DNA of 64,000 nt from Veillonellaceae bacterium SB90 (GCA_902364065.1 CABJCJ010000006.1:1-64000), one strand, 5' to 3'. Counted from the first letter of the stretch, positions 15,997 through 25,995 are shown. Program-made: numbers and translations. Notes: generated by a model not told the origin, from the sequence alone.

Positions 15997-18164
15997 ATGA
16001 AAACGTTCAATCGGGGAAATCTGACAACTGCTGTTTTACTGGCGCTTACCATCGGGATGAGTCAGCCTGTATTTGCATCGGATACGGTTTATGAGAATGC
16101 TGCAACCAAGTCAGCTGACTTAAGCGATGTTTCTGTCAGCGATACCTTGTCATCTGTACGGGCAGACGCTACGGGCAAGATTATAGCGACGGGGGCTGAC
16201 AATCAGAGCATTAAACTTGCAGATACGCGGAATGGTGGAACCGTATACAATGTCTTTGCCTATAATGGAGGCACTATTCAATTGGGTGATGCGAATACCA
16301 AATCCGTTACAATAAATTCTACCGGTGAAAATGCTTATGGCATTATGGCATTTGAAGATGGTGATTATAAAAAACGAATCCAGGTACTCCCTCTAAGGTA
16401 GTAGTTAATGGCGATACCTTGACGATTAACGTTCACGGGACAAAATGGGCTATTGGCGCTCAGGCACAGAGCAATTCGAATAATCCTGCTTCTGTTATCG
16501 ATATCAATACGAAAAATACCATCATCAATGCATCTACTGATGTGGATGCCAGCACGCTGAAAGATGATGAAAATCCGGCTATTGGTTTAGTCAGTTACTC
16601 CGGCTCAACGGTAACGATTCACAACAACCTTACGATCAATGCACCGACGGCCATCAGCACGCGCGGCCATTCCACGGTAACCATCAATCCCGAAGGAACG
16701 GGAACGGTCAAGCTCAATGGCGATATTTCTTTTAACTATGATGCCCCAACTTCTGGTACGAGCATTGACTCCACTGTCGATATCAATTTGACGAATGCAG
16801 AATCTTACCTGAACGGCAATATCATCAAAACAGGCAATCCTCCGGAAAACAAGATTACGGTGAAGGATATGAAGCTCACCGCCAGTAATGGCGCCGTATG
16901 GAACACGACCAAGAACAGCTTTGTCAATCAGCTGACGCTGACGAACGGCGGCCAGGTCAATCTGTCCGGGGACGCACATGAGGTTGATGTCCTGGACAGC
17001 CTGACGAGTAACGGCGGCGTGGTGACGACGGACAGCCTGGACAGCCAGTTAAAACTCGCTTCCGGTGCGCAGAAGGCAGTGAAATCCCTGACCGTAAAAG
17101 GCAGCGGCAACCTGGCCGATGCGATTGCGGCAGATGCTTCAGTGGCGCAGAAGCTGGCCAACGTCGTTACCAGTGAAGATACGCAAAAATCTTTGGCGAC
17201 GCAGGTAACGACGGATGAAGGCCTCATCGCGGGCGCGTACAATGGCACGATCAATGCCGACGGTACCGTGACGGGCCATCAGGCCATCAATACGGGCAAC
17301 AGTGCCATCAGCAACATGGCGGCAATTTCTTTGATGACCTGGCGCCAGGAAAACAACGATATGAACAAGCGCCTGGGGGAACTGCGTGACAGCAAGGGCA
17401 AGGAAGGTACTTGGTTCCGCATGGCGCGCGGCGAAATGAAGTATGGCGAGCAGAACGTCAAGAACCAGTACAATTATTATCAGCTTGGCTGGGACACGAA
17501 GGTATCACCAACCTGGACCGTAGGCGGCGCCCTGACGTATACGGACGGACAGAGTTCGTTCTCCGGCGGCAATGGCACCAATAAGCACACGGGCTTTGCC
17601 ATTTATGGCAGCCAGCTGCAGAATGATGGCAGCTTTATCGACCTCATCGGCCGTTTTGCTCATATGAAGAACGAATTCAGCACGGTGACGGGTGCCGGCA
17701 ACGGCAGCTATGATACGAACGGCTTCAGCCTCAGTGCAGAATACGGCAAGCGCTATCAGCAGAGCGGCAATTTCTGGATTGAGCCTCAGGCTGAATTGAC
17801 GTATGGTCATGTGACGTCAGCGGATGTGACGAGCAATCGCGGCGTTCATCTTCATCAGGACAGCCTGGACAGTCTCGTGGGACGCCTGGGTTTCTCCGCT
17901 GGCCAGGATATCAAGGCAGGGAATATTTATGCACGGGCATCCTATCTCCATGAGTTCCAGGGGGATGCCGATTCCAATATGACGTACGGTTCGGTCAACA
18001 CGCCGTTTACGCGTGACCTTGGCGGCAGCTGGTGGGAGTTCGGCCTTGGCACGAACTTGAATTTCGGCAAGGACAGCCATTTCTATCTCGATGTCGAGAA
18101 GAGCACGAACGGCGATGTCACGACGCCATGGCAGTGGAATGTCGGCTTCCGCGTGGCCTATTAA
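15997..18164 (+). pseudogene. Autotransporter (type V) interrupted by a one-base frameshift
   Basis: The 5' part (15997-16401) encodes a signal peptide (NLTTAVLLALTIGMSQPVFA) and the start of a passenger. The rest (frame open from before 16419 to 18164) gives an Asn/Thr/Gly-rich passenger of probable beta-helix type and a C-terminal 12-strand autotransporter barrel of about 270 residues ending in aromatic Tyr. The frames meet at an A6 tract (16369-16374): after codons for GDYK the downstream frame continues TNPGTPSKVVVNGDTL, so one extra A restores about 724 residues. ATG 15997 lies eight bases after GGAGG, better than ATG 15991. It may be broken, phase-variable, rescued by slippage, or a sequencing error. 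Confidence 0.82.
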
Positions 18165-18180
18165 ACACATACCTTGTTCA

Positions 18181-18226
18181 AACCGCTCTATCCTGTGTGT
18201 GGCAGGATAGAGCGGTTTTTCTTTTT
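18181..18226 (+). terminator. Intrinsic terminator after the autotransporter
   Basis: AACCGCTCTATCCTG pairs perfectly with CAGGATAGAGCGGTT around a seven-base loop, followed by TTTCTTTTT. Confidence 0.9.
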
Positions 18227-18315
18227 CATTATGTTTTGTTTAACGCCTGTTTAAAGGCAGCTTTTATACTTTGCTTTAGTTAAGACATTATTGCTTAGTG
18301 AGAGGTGAAGCAGGC

Positions 18316-19866
18316 GTGAAGAGAAATGATATTGCAGGGCTGCTGATTTTTGGTCTCGTGCTCTATATGCTGGGGAACTGGGCCTTGCCAATAACGGACC
18401 CGGTGGAGTCCAACTATGTGGAAACGGCCAAGGAGATGATCCAGGCCGGTGATTATCTGTCGCCGCGGATTTTTGGCAATTACTGGTACGATAAACCCAT
18501 CTTGTTCTATCTGCAGCTTATTGCAGCTTTCCAGGTATTTGGCATGACGGATTTTGCGGCCCGCTTCTTTCCGGCGGTCTTTGCCGTGATCGGCCTCATC
18601 ATGACGTATGCCTTTGCGACGAAGCTGTACAGCCGCCGCGTCGGACTGATGTCGGCGGTGCTGCTCGGGACATCGGTTGAATACTGGTACCTTGGGCATG
18701 CGGTCATCACGGATATGACGCTTTGGGTGACGGTCAGCGCAACGCTCATGAGCTTTTATGCCGGCTATGAAAGCGGCAAGGCAAAATATTATTATCTGGC
18801 CTTTGCGGCCGCAGGCATTGCCGTTCTTGACAAAGGCCCGATCGGCCTGGCGCTGCCGGGCCTCGTCATCCTGCTGTTCCTGCTCTGGCAGCGCTGCCTG
18901 CCGATGCTGCTGAACATCCACATGCTCGGCGGCTTCGTGCTCTTCCTCGGCGTCGTCAGTCTCTGGTATGCGCCCATGTACCTGCTGCATGGCAGTGATT
19001 TTCTCGATACCTTCCTCGGCGTGCACAATGTCCTGCGCGCGACGGTGTCGGAGCATCCACGCAACAACGTCTGGTATTATTATCTGCTGGTGTTCCTGGC
19101 GGGCTTCCTGCCGTGGTCGCTGGCCGTACTGCCGGCGTTCTTCAAGCGTCTGTTCAAGCGGGAACTGCATCTGCCGACGGGCGAGCGCGAGCGCTTCCTC
19201 GTGGTCTGGGCACTGGCTGTCTTCGTCGCATTTGAATGCATGGCGTCGAAATACATGACGTATACGTTCCCGTATATGATGCCGCTGGCCATCCTCATGG
19301 GCCACTACTTCCTCGCACATGAGACGATGTTCTGGCGCCTGGCCAAGGGCATGGGCGTGATCTATCTCATTTCCGTGTTTACCATCCTGCCGTTTGCGCT
19401 GCAGAAGAATTCGGGACAGGGCGTCGCAGCAATCTTGCAGCAGCAGAGCCAGCCGGACACGGTCGTCGTGACTTACGGTATCCGCTACCCGGTTTCCATC
19501 GCGTACTACAGTGATTTGCGCCCGGCCCGCCTGATGCAGACGGAGGCCGATATCGAGGAAGTGCGTCCGCACAAGATGAGCTGGACGGCGACGAACATCA
19601 TGCCGTTTGCAGCCGTCGAGGATATGGACCTGCAAAAGGACACGCTGCTCGTGACCGACTGGGAACATGCGAAGGAACTTGGCACGAAGGTCCCGGGGGC
19701 CTGGCAGGAAGTCGGCAGCAGTTATGATTATGTGGTCTATCGTCTGAAGCCCGATGTATCGTATGATGGACATGTCGAGCTGCCTGGCAGGAAAAACGAT
19801 ATATCCTATGGAATCTTAGAACAGTATCTGTTGGGAACCCAGACAAACAAGCTGCAGGATTCCTGA
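18316..19866 (+). CDS. ArnT-like GT39/83 family membrane glycosyltransferase
   Basis: A 516-residue multi-pass glycosyltransferase of the PMT/ArnT fold, which moves a sugar from a polyprenyl-phosphate carrier to lipid A or protein on the outer face of the inner membrane. The N-terminal loop has the acidic residues of the family (DPVESNYVETAKEM) followed by YDKPILFYLQ. About eleven hydrophobic segments follow, then a soluble C-terminal part. GTG 18316 is chosen because GAGGTGA lies about ten bases upstream; GTG 18298 is an alternative start. The next genes are a two-component system and a sugar epimerase, a neighbourhood that recalls pmrAB-regulated lipid A decoration. The donor sugar cannot be read from the sequence. 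Confidence 0.86.
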   Translation: MKRNDIAGLLIFGLVLYMLGNWALPITDPVESNYVETAKEMIQAGDYLSPRIFGNYWYDKPILFYLQLIAAFQVFGMTDFAARFFPAVFAVIGLIMTYAFATKLYSRRVGLMSAVLLGTSVEYWYLGHAVITDMTLWVTVSATLMSFYAGYESGKAKYYYLAFAAAGIAVLDKGPIGLALPGLVILLFLLWQRCLPMLLNIHMLGGFVLFLGVVSLWYAPMYLLHGSDFLDTFLGVHNVLRATVSEHPRNNVWYYYLLVFLAGFLPWSLAVLPAFFKRLFKRELHLPTGERERFLVVWALAVFVAFECMASKYMTYTFPYMMPLAILMGHYFLAHETMFWRLAKGMGVIYLISVFTILPFALQKNSGQGVAAILQQQSQPDTVVVTYGIRYPVSIAYYSDLRPARLMQTEADIEEVRPHKMSWTATNIMPFAAVEDMDLQKDTLLVTDWEHAKELGTKVPGAWQEVGSSYDYVVYRLKPDVSYDGHVELPGRKNDISYGILEQYLLGTQTNKLQDS

Positions 19867-19896
19867 TGCATCAGGTATTTTGAAAGGATGAATCGT

Positions 19897-21396
19897 ATGA
19901 GATTGCGTGATCTCTCCGTGCGCCACCGGCTGCTATTCAATAATGCCATCATGGTCCTCATCCCCGTCATGCTGCTGGTCGGTATTGGCAGCTGCATCTT
20001 TCATGGGCTGCGTGCGACCGGTAATTTCCGGGAGCGCGAAATCGAGATTCTCTGGCCGGAGGCAGGCGATACGGTCCCTGTCCTCATGGGGGTCAGTCAT
20101 CTTTTTTCCAATGTGGCTGGTGGTGAGCATGAGATTCTTGACCGCCACATGCAGTCCATGGAAGACCTGGGCATCCGTATCGCTGTCATCCGCGATGGCG
20201 AACTGGACTATGAGACGGACCCTGGCAGCGCACAGGAGCTGATCGCGGCATCGTATCAGGCAGCACCGGGCGATGGCAATGTGATGCGCTGGGATGATGC
20301 AGGACTGGTCTACCGTTACATTTCCGGGGACAAGAAATCCGTGGCCGTGGCGATGGGACCCGTTCCCTTCCATATTGGTGCGGGGTATTTTCCGCCGCAT
20401 ATGGGGCTTGTATGGCAGGTCCTGGGCTGGGGCATCCTGCTGCTGGCCGTGGGCATCATTATTTTTGTCGGGTCGTTCCTCGTTCGGCGGATGTCACGTG
20501 ATATCGTCCAGCCGCTTGAGGATTTGCAGCGGTCTGCCCGTCGCATCGGTCAGGGGGATTACGACACGCCGATACAGAGTCATGGCACCGACGAGCTCGG
20601 CGAGACGGCCGTCGTCTTTGAGGAGATGCGCCGTCAGCTGCAGGCCGGCCGCAAGCTGCGCGAGCAGTATGAGAAGAATCGGCAGGAGCTCTTTGCGGGC
20701 ATCGCCCACGACCTGGCGACACCGCTGACCAAGATCCAGGGCTATACGGGCGGTATCCTCGACGGCATTGCCAATACGCCGGAAAAGCAGAGGCACTATC
20801 TCGAGCTCGTTTACCATACGAGCCAGAGCATGGAGAATATGGTGCATGAGCTCTTCCTGCTCTCAAAGCTGGAACTCGGCAAGGCTGCGTTCCAATGGGA
20901 AAATGCGGCGCTGGTACCGCTCTTGCGGCAGTATGTTTCACTGCAGGCCGAGACGCTGCGCGATCAGGATTTCTCACTGACGTTCGAGAATGAACTCGGG
21001 GCAGACACGGCTGTCGTGCGGCTTGACCGCATCCAGTTCCAACGTGTCCTCGACAACCTGCTCAGCAATGCGATAAAATATAAAAGTGACAGTGCTGGCA
21101 GCCTGATCCTGCGTCTGCAGGCAAAGGACGGCGGCTATCTTCTCGAGGGCGAGGATCGCGGACGCGGCGTCGCCAAGGAGGACCTCGGCCGGATCTTTGA
21201 GTCATTTTACCGCACGGATAAGGCCAGGGCAGGCGTCGCCAAGGGCAGCGGGCTCGGGCTTGCCGTTACGGCACGGATTGTTGAAGCGATGGGCGGCCGC
21301 ATCTGGGCGTGCCCGTCCCTGCCGCAGGGGCTCTGCATCTGTATTTGGCTGCCGAAAAAAGCAAAGAGCGCACGGCAGCAAGAGGGAAAGGTGTGA
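19897..21396 (+). CDS. Membrane sensor histidine kinase
   Basis: A 499-residue kinase. It has a transmembrane helix near residues 14-36, a periplasmic sensor of about 125 residues, a second membrane helix near 170-195, a HAMP linker, a HisKA dimerisation domain with phosphoacceptor His271 (GIAHDLATPLTK), and an HATPase domain with N box NLLSNAIKY, DRGRGV and GSGLGLAV. ATG 19897 is preferred over ATG 19888 because AAAGG lies nine bases before it and directly abuts the other. It ends 6 bp before the response regulator and surely partners with it. The signal is unknown; position after an ArnT-like gene suggests envelope or cationic-peptide stress. Confidence 0.92.
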   Translation: MRLRDLSVRHRLLFNNAIMVLIPVMLLVGIGSCIFHGLRATGNFREREIEILWPEAGDTVPVLMGVSHLFSNVAGGEHEILDRHMQSMEDLGIRIAVIRDGELDYETDPGSAQELIAASYQAAPGDGNVMRWDDAGLVYRYISGDKKSVAVAMGPVPFHIGAGYFPPHMGLVWQVLGWGILLLAVGIIIFVGSFLVRRMSRDIVQPLEDLQRSARRIGQGDYDTPIQSHGTDELGETAVVFEEMRRQLQAGRKLREQYEKNRQELFAGIAHDLATPLTKIQGYTGGILDGIANTPEKQRHYLELVYHTSQSMENMVHELFLLSKLELGKAAFQWENAALVPLLRQYVSLQAETLRDQDFSLTFENELGADTAVVRLDRIQFQRVLDNLLSNAIKYKSDSAGSLILRLQAKDGGYLLEGEDRGRGVAKEDLGRIFESFYRTDKARAGVAKGSGLGLAVTARIVEAMGGRIWACPSLPQGLCICIWLPKKAKSARQQEGKV

Positions 21397-21402
21397 GTGA
21401 AC

Positions 21403-22095
21403 ATGAAAAAGATTCTGATCGTGGAGGACGACCGCGAGATTGCGGAATTGGAACGGGACTATCTGGAGGCATCTGATTTTGAGGTGATCATCGAGGAAGA
21501 TGGCATCAAGGGTCAGGATGCTGCCTTGAACGGCGGTTTTGATCTCGTGATCCTGGATCTCATGCTGCCGCATATCGACGGCTTCAACCTTTGCCGCCGC
21601 ATCCGCACCAAGCTCGACATCCCTGTCATCATCGTCTCGGCGCGCCAGACGGATATCGACAAGATCCGCGGCTTTGGGCTCGGCGCGGACGACTATATGA
21701 CGAAGCCCTTCAGCCCCGGCGAGCTCGTGGCGAGGGCCAAGGCGCATCTCGCACGTTACGAGCAGCTCAAGGGGCACAGCCGGCATGACACGAAGCAGCT
21801 TACATGCGGGGACCTCGTCCTGGAGCCCGGTTCCCGCCGCGTATTCTGCCGGCAGCAGGAGGTCCATCTGACGAATCGGGAATTCGAGCTCCTGCAGTTC
21901 TTCATGGAAAATCCCGGCATCGTTTTTTCGCGGGAGCATTTGTTTGAACGCATCTGGGGCGTCGATGCGCTGGGCGACAGTGCCACGGTCGCCGTCCACA
22001 TCAACCGGATCCGAGAGAAGATTGAAGAGGATCCTGCTCGTCCCTGCTATATCGAAACGGTGCGCGGGGCAGGATATCGTTTTCATAAAGATTAA
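21403..22095 (+). CDS. OmpR/PhoB-family response regulator
   Basis: A two-domain regulator of 230 residues. The receiver has the acidic pocket (Glu8-Asp10) and phosphoacceptor Asp52 (VILDLMLP), with Thr/Ser and Lys switch residues (VSAR, TKPF). The C-terminal winged helix spans about 125-230 (LTNREFELLQFF, then ATVAVHINRIREKI). ATG 21403 is used; GTG 21397 in the same frame is an alternative with closer spacing to AAAGG. It directly follows the kinase, and the epimerase begins 46 bp later, so both may sit in one operon that this regulator controls. Confidence 0.93.
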   Translation: MKKILIVEDDREIAELERDYLEASDFEVIIEEDGIKGQDAALNGGFDLVILDLMLPHIDGFNLCRRIRTKLDIPVIIVSARQTDIDKIRGFGLGADDYMTKPFSPGELVARAKAHLARYEQLKGHSRHDTKQLTCGDLVLEPGSRRVFCRQQEVHLTNREFELLQFFMENPGIVFSREHLFERIWGVDALGDSATVAVHINRIREKIEEDPARPCYIETVRGAGYRFHKD

Positions 22096-22141
22096 AAGAT
22101 TAAAAGAAGAGACATATATTGATAGAAAAGAGGGCTTTATT

Positions 22142-23080
22142 GTGAATATCTTAGTGACAGGCGGTGCGGGCTTCATCGGCTCTCATCTCGTGAGGACCCT
22201 GCAGGCGGTCGGTGAGCAGTTGACGGTGCTCGATAATTTCAGCACGGGCCTCCTTGCAAATCTGCCGGCGGCGACGAAGGTCATCGAGATGGATGTCAAC
22301 AGCCCGGAACTTGCGACGGTCTTTGACGCCGGTCATTTTGATGCCGTCGTTCATCTGGCTGGCCAGACCACTGTCCATATCTCAATGGAGAATCCCTCGC
22401 TCGATGGAGAGGAGAATGTCATCGGCTCCATCCATGTCCTGGAGCAGGCTCGGCGCCATGGCGTGCAGCGTGTGATCTTTGCATCGACGGCGGCCAGTTA
22501 CGGCGATGTGGCGGAAGACCGCCTGCCCATCGTGGAGTCGGAGCCGCTGGCACCGATGTCCTTTTACGGTTTGTCCAAGGTGACGGTGGAACATTATCTG
22601 CATCTCTACCAGCAGGCATTCGGGCTCGGCTACGTTGTCCTGCGCTTTGCCAACGTCTACGGGGAGCGTCAGGGTGACGGCGGCGAAGGCGGTGTCATCA
22701 GCATCTTTGCCAAGCGCCTTGCAGAAGGCAAGGGCCTCACGATTTACGGCGATGGTCAGCAGACGCGCGACTTCATCTACGCCGGCGATGTGGCGGCGGG
22801 AATCCACGCCGCGCTTACGACCGAGCATGTCAACCACACGTATAACCTCTCGACACAGAGCGAGACAAGCCTCAATGAGCTCGTAGAGATCCTGGGCAAA
22901 GTGGCAGGCAGAACGATCTGCCCGACGTATCAGGCGGCACGCCCCGGCGATATCTACAAGTCGCTGCTGGCAAACGGCCGTGCACGCCGTTCGCTTGGCT
23001 GGGAGCCGCGCGTCGGACTGCAGGAAGGCCTGCGCCGCACGTATGAATATTTCTGCCATCAGCAGGCGCATGCAGAATGA
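22142..23080 (+). CDS. NAD-dependent sugar-nucleotide epimerase (UDP-glucose 4-epimerase-like)
   Basis: A 312-residue extended short-chain dehydrogenase. The Rossmann NAD-binding motif TGGAGFIG is at residues 6-13, and the catalytic Tyr142-xxx-Lys146 lies in MSFYGLSK. This resembles GalE-type UDP-glucose 4-epimerases, although dTDP-sugar or UDP-glucuronate epimerases share these features. GTG 22142 is the start: it opens directly with NILVTGG and GAGGG lies upstream, whereas the longer frame reads back into the response regulator. The location behind an ArnT-like transferase and a two-component system suggests it supplies a sugar for surface glycans. A strong bidirectional terminator follows. 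Confidence 0.88.
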   Translation: MNILVTGGAGFIGSHLVRTLQAVGEQLTVLDNFSTGLLANLPAATKVIEMDVNSPELATVFDAGHFDAVVHLAGQTTVHISMENPSLDGEENVIGSIHVLEQARRHGVQRVIFASTAASYGDVAEDRLPIVESEPLAPMSFYGLSKVTVEHYLHLYQQAFGLGYVVLRFANVYGERQGDGGEGGVISIFAKRLAEGKGLTIYGDGQQTRDFIYAGDVAAGIHAALTTEHVNHTYNLSTQSETSLNELVEILGKVAGRTICPTYQAARPGDIYKSLLANGRARRSLGWEPRVGLQEGLRRTYEYFCHQQAHAE

Positions 23081-23109
23081 AAAAGCTTGACCGTATCTGA
23101 CGGAATAAT

Positions 23110-23156
23110 AAAAAGGTGCCATCGTTTCGCCTGGTTTGAAACGATGGCACCTTTTT
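23110..23156. terminator. Bidirectional intrinsic terminator
   Basis: AAAAAGGTGCCATCGTTTC pairs with its complement (GAAACGATGGCACC plus T5) around an eight-base loop. It lies between the convergent epimerase and DUF896 genes and works in both directions. Confidence 0.92.
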
Positions 23157-23166
23157 CCGGCTTGAA

Positions 23167-23412
23167 TCAGTGAAGCTTATGGCTGCTGCGCAGGGAGAAC
23201 GCAATCTCGTTGATGTGCGTGACCGGCGGCTCTTCGAGCGGAGCATCGACAATCTCAATCTGACCCAGCATATTCTGAACCTGTTCGCGGATGCTGGCGA
23301 GATACGTCTCACGCAGCATTTTCTGTTCCGACCGTTCCGCGTCATTCAGACCCGTGGACCGCTGCTTGCGGGAAAGCTCGTTGATGCGGGCGATGAGTTC
23401 TTTCGTGATCAT
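23167..23412 (-). CDS. DUF896 (YnzC/UPF0291) family small protein
   Basis: An 81-residue cytoplasmic protein with the family's N-terminal helix pair: ARINELSRKQRSTGLNDAE, followed by EQKMLRETYLASIREQVQ. DUF896 proteins are short helical proteins typical of Firmicutes; some are linked to the SOS regulon (YneA operon) in Bacillus, but no molecular function is established. The C-terminal tail of about 30 residues (PPVTHINEI...) extends beyond the core. ATG 23412 is preceded by GAAAGGA. It is divergent from nrdAB, with 241 bp between. Confidence 0.88.
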   Translation of the reverse strand: MITKELIARINELSRKQRSTGLNDAERSEQKMLRETYLASIREQVQNMLGQIEIVDAPLEEPPVTHINEIAFSLRSSHKLH

Positions 23413-23547
23413 TGCGATAATCCTTTCTTACACTTCTTGCGTTTCCTTTATTATAAAAGAATCGCGGCGAAATGCAAGACTTTCTTGAACGTCCGGAACG
23501 ATTTTTTGCAGCGTTTTTTCATGACGACCGGCCTCTCCTGATGTGCG

Positions 23548-23577
23548 TTGACAGAGGCGGCTTTGCTTTGTTATACT
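23548..23577 (+). promoter_or_regulatory. Promoter of nrdAB
   Basis: Consensus -35 TTGACA (23548-23553) and -10 TATACT (23572-23577) with an 18-bp spacer. Transcription would start near 23584, giving a leader of about 70 nt that begins inside the NrdR box. Confidence 0.7.
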
Positions 23578-23585
23578 GGGGTAGC

Positions 23586-23601
23586 AATCAATATATAGTG
23601 T
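23586..23601. promoter_or_regulatory. NrdR box upstream of nrdA
   Basis: AATCAATATATAGTGT matches the palindromic NrdR box consensus ACACWATATATWGTGT at 14 of 16 positions. NrdR represses ribonucleotide reductase genes when dATP is high. It sits at the expected transcription start. NrdR boxes usually come in pairs about 31 bp apart; I could not see a convincing second copy. Confidence 0.65.
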
Positions 23602-23653
23602 TAAAAGATAATTATTTTAACAATAAACACAACATCTGGTTTAGGAGAGTACC

Positions 23654-25921
23654 ATGGATTGTATCGTCACAACACCCGCTTTCCAGCGATTGCTGGAAGA
23701 ACTTCACATCCCGGATATGGTCGGCTGCCTGGCAGGGATTGAGCAGGACTTTCCGGAGGCAGCTGCCGAGTATCCGGCTTTTCTCGAGAAGTTCGCATCC
23801 TTCCATAAAACGCGGATGACGGCGAACGATGCGTTGCGCGCGCTCGTGCGTGCAGCCGTCGAGATGGTGCGGCCGGAGTCTCCCTGCTGGGACTTCATTG
23901 CCGCGCGCCTGCTGGCACACGGGGCTGCCTGGAAGCTCTCGCAGGAAGAGGCGCGCCGGGGAATACGGGATTTCTACGGCAAGCTTTGCCATCTGGAAGC
24001 GGAGGGGCTTTACGGCAGCTATATCCTGGAGCATTATACGCAGGCGGAGCTGCAGCAGGCGGCGGAATTCCTCGATGCCGGGCGCAATGCGCTTTACACG
24101 TACGCGGGACTCGATCTCCTGCTTTCGCGTTACGTCATCCATGACCATCAGGGCACGGCGCTCGAGTCACCGCAGGAGATGTATCTTGGCATTGCCCTGC
24201 ATCTGGCCATGCAGGAGGACAAGGCCGTGCGGCTCGAGTGGGTCCGGGATTTTTACGACATGCTGAGCCTGCAACAGGTCACGATGGCCACGCCGACCCT
24301 GGCCAATGCGCGCAAGCCGTATCATCAGCTGTCGAGCTGCTTTGTCGATACGGTGCCGGATTCTCTTGAGGGGATTTACCGCAGTCTGGATTCGTTTGCC
24401 AAGGTCAGCAAGTGGGGCGGCGGCATGGGGCTTTACTTCGGCAAGGTCCGGGCGACAGGCTCGGCCATCCGCGGCTTTGAAGGAGCTGCAGGCGGCGTCA
24501 TCCGCTGGATCAAACTCGTCAACGATACGGCTGTAGCTGTCGACCAGCTCGGCGTGCGTCAGGGCGCTTGTGCCGTCTATCTCGATGCCTGGCACAAGGA
24601 TCTGCCGGAATTCCTGCAGCTGCGCACGAATAACGGCGATGACCGCATGAAGGCGCACGATATCTTCCCGGCTGTCTGTTACCCCGATCTGTTCTGGCAC
24701 ACGGCCAGGGAGAACCTCGATGCGTCGTGGCATCTCATGGATCCGCATGAGATCGAGACGGTCATGGGCTATGCGCTCGAGGATTCCTGGGGTGAGGAGT
24801 GGGAACGGCGTTACCGGGCCTGCGTGGAAGAGCCGCGCATTGCAAAGCGCACGATTTCCATCAAGGAAATCATCCGCCTGATCCTGCGCTCAGCGGTGGA
24901 GACAGGAACGCCCTTCGCGTTTAACCGCGATACGGTCAACCGCCTGAACCCAAATCCGCATGCAGGCATCATTTACTGCTCGAATCTCTGCACGGAAATC
25001 GCGCAGAACATGTCGCCGGTGGAGACGGTCCGCACCGACATAAAGACGGAAGAGGGCGATACGGTCGTGCAGGTCACGACGCGCCCCGGTGATTTCGTGG
25101 TCTGCAACCTCGCAAGCCTGAATCTTGGCCGCATCGATGTTACGGATGAGCAGGCCGTGAAGAACGTTGTGCGCACGGCTGTGCGGGCACTCGACAATGT
25201 CATTGACCTCAATGAGGCACCTTTGCCGTACGCGGCTCTGACGAATGCCAGATACCGCAGCATCGGCCTGGGCGTGTCGGGCTATCATCACATGCTGGCA
25301 CGTCACAGGATCCGCTGGGAGAGCCAGGAACATCTCGATTTTGTCGACAAGGTGTTTGAGCAGATTAATTTTGCAGCGATTGAGGCCAGCAGTGATCTCG
25401 CCAGGGAAAAGGGCAGTTACCGGCTGTTTCCCGGCAGTGACTGGCAGACGGGCCGCTATTTCGAGAAGCGGGGCTACACGTCGCCGCGCTGGCAGGAGCT
25501 CAGGCATCGCGTCGCCGCGCAGGGCATGCGCAATGCGTATCTCCTGGCCGTGGCACCGACGAGCTCGACCTCCATTCTCGTCGGTACGACGGCAGGCATC
25601 GACCCCATCATGCACCGGTTTTTCCTGGAGGAGAAGAAGGGCACGATCCTGCCGCGCATCGCACCGGATCTCGGCAAGGCGACGTACTGGTATTACAAGA
25701 GCGCGCATACCATTGACCAGAATTGGTCAATCCGGGCGGCAGGCGTGCGCCAGCGCCATATCGACCAGGCTCAGAGCGTCAATCTCTACATCACGAACGA
25801 CTATACCTTCCGCCAGGTCCTCCGCCTCTACCTGGAGGCGTTCGAGGAAGGCGTCAAGACCATTTATTATGTGCGCAGCAAGGCCCTCGAGGTGGAGTCC
25901 TGTGAGAGCTGTTCTTCGTAA
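23654..25921 (+). CDS. nrdA: Class Ia ribonucleotide reductase, large subunit, without ATP-cone
   Basis: The catalytic subunit (755 residues) that reduces ribonucleoside diphosphates. Visible functional cysteines: Cys229 (QLSSCFVDT) and Cys484 (FVVCNLAS) as the active-site dithiol, Cys446 (NLCTEI) as the thiyl radical site, and a C-terminal CESC (750/753) for thioredoxin exchange. Radical-transfer and substrate loops (PTSSTSILVGTTAGIDP) are intact. The N-terminus starts at what corresponds to the segment after the ATP-cone in E. coli NrdA, so the dATP/ATP activity-control domain seems missing. AGGAGAG precedes the start. nrdB follows 74 bp later. Confidence 0.95.
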   Translation: MDCIVTTPAFQRLLEELHIPDMVGCLAGIEQDFPEAAAEYPAFLEKFASFHKTRMTANDALRALVRAAVEMVRPESPCWDFIAARLLAHGAAWKLSQEEARRGIRDFYGKLCHLEAEGLYGSYILEHYTQAELQQAAEFLDAGRNALYTYAGLDLLLSRYVIHDHQGTALESPQEMYLGIALHLAMQEDKAVRLEWVRDFYDMLSLQQVTMATPTLANARKPYHQLSSCFVDTVPDSLEGIYRSLDSFAKVSKWGGGMGLYFGKVRATGSAIRGFEGAAGGVIRWIKLVNDTAVAVDQLGVRQGACAVYLDAWHKDLPEFLQLRTNNGDDRMKAHDIFPAVCYPDLFWHTARENLDASWHLMDPHEIETVMGYALEDSWGEEWERRYRACVEEPRIAKRTISIKEIIRLILRSAVETGTPFAFNRDTVNRLNPNPHAGIIYCSNLCTEIAQNMSPVETVRTDIKTEEGDTVVQVTTRPGDFVVCNLASLNLGRIDVTDEQAVKNVVRTAVRALDNVIDLNEAPLPYAALTNARYRSIGLGVSGYHHMLARHRIRWESQEHLDFVDKVFEQINFAAIEASSDLAREKGSYRLFPGSDWQTGRYFEKRGYTSPRWQELRHRVAAQGMRNAYLLAVAPTSSTSILVGTTAGIDPIMHRFFLEEKKGTILPRIAPDLGKATYWYYKSAHTIDQNWSIRAAGVRQRHIDQAQSVNLYITNDYTFRQVLRLYLEAFEEGVKTIYYVRSKALEVESCESCSS

Positions 25922-25995
25922 CGCGATGCAGGGCCTTGCAGGAAAAGCAGCACGATTTTGCATCTGTCAGTGTCTGTCAGGAAAGGAAAAGCAGT

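Noticed and set aside
22142-23080. Longer epimerase frame starting at 21944
   Set aside because: It would overlap the response regulator by about 150 bases and add residues unlike any dehydratase; GTG 22142 opens right at the Rossmann motif.
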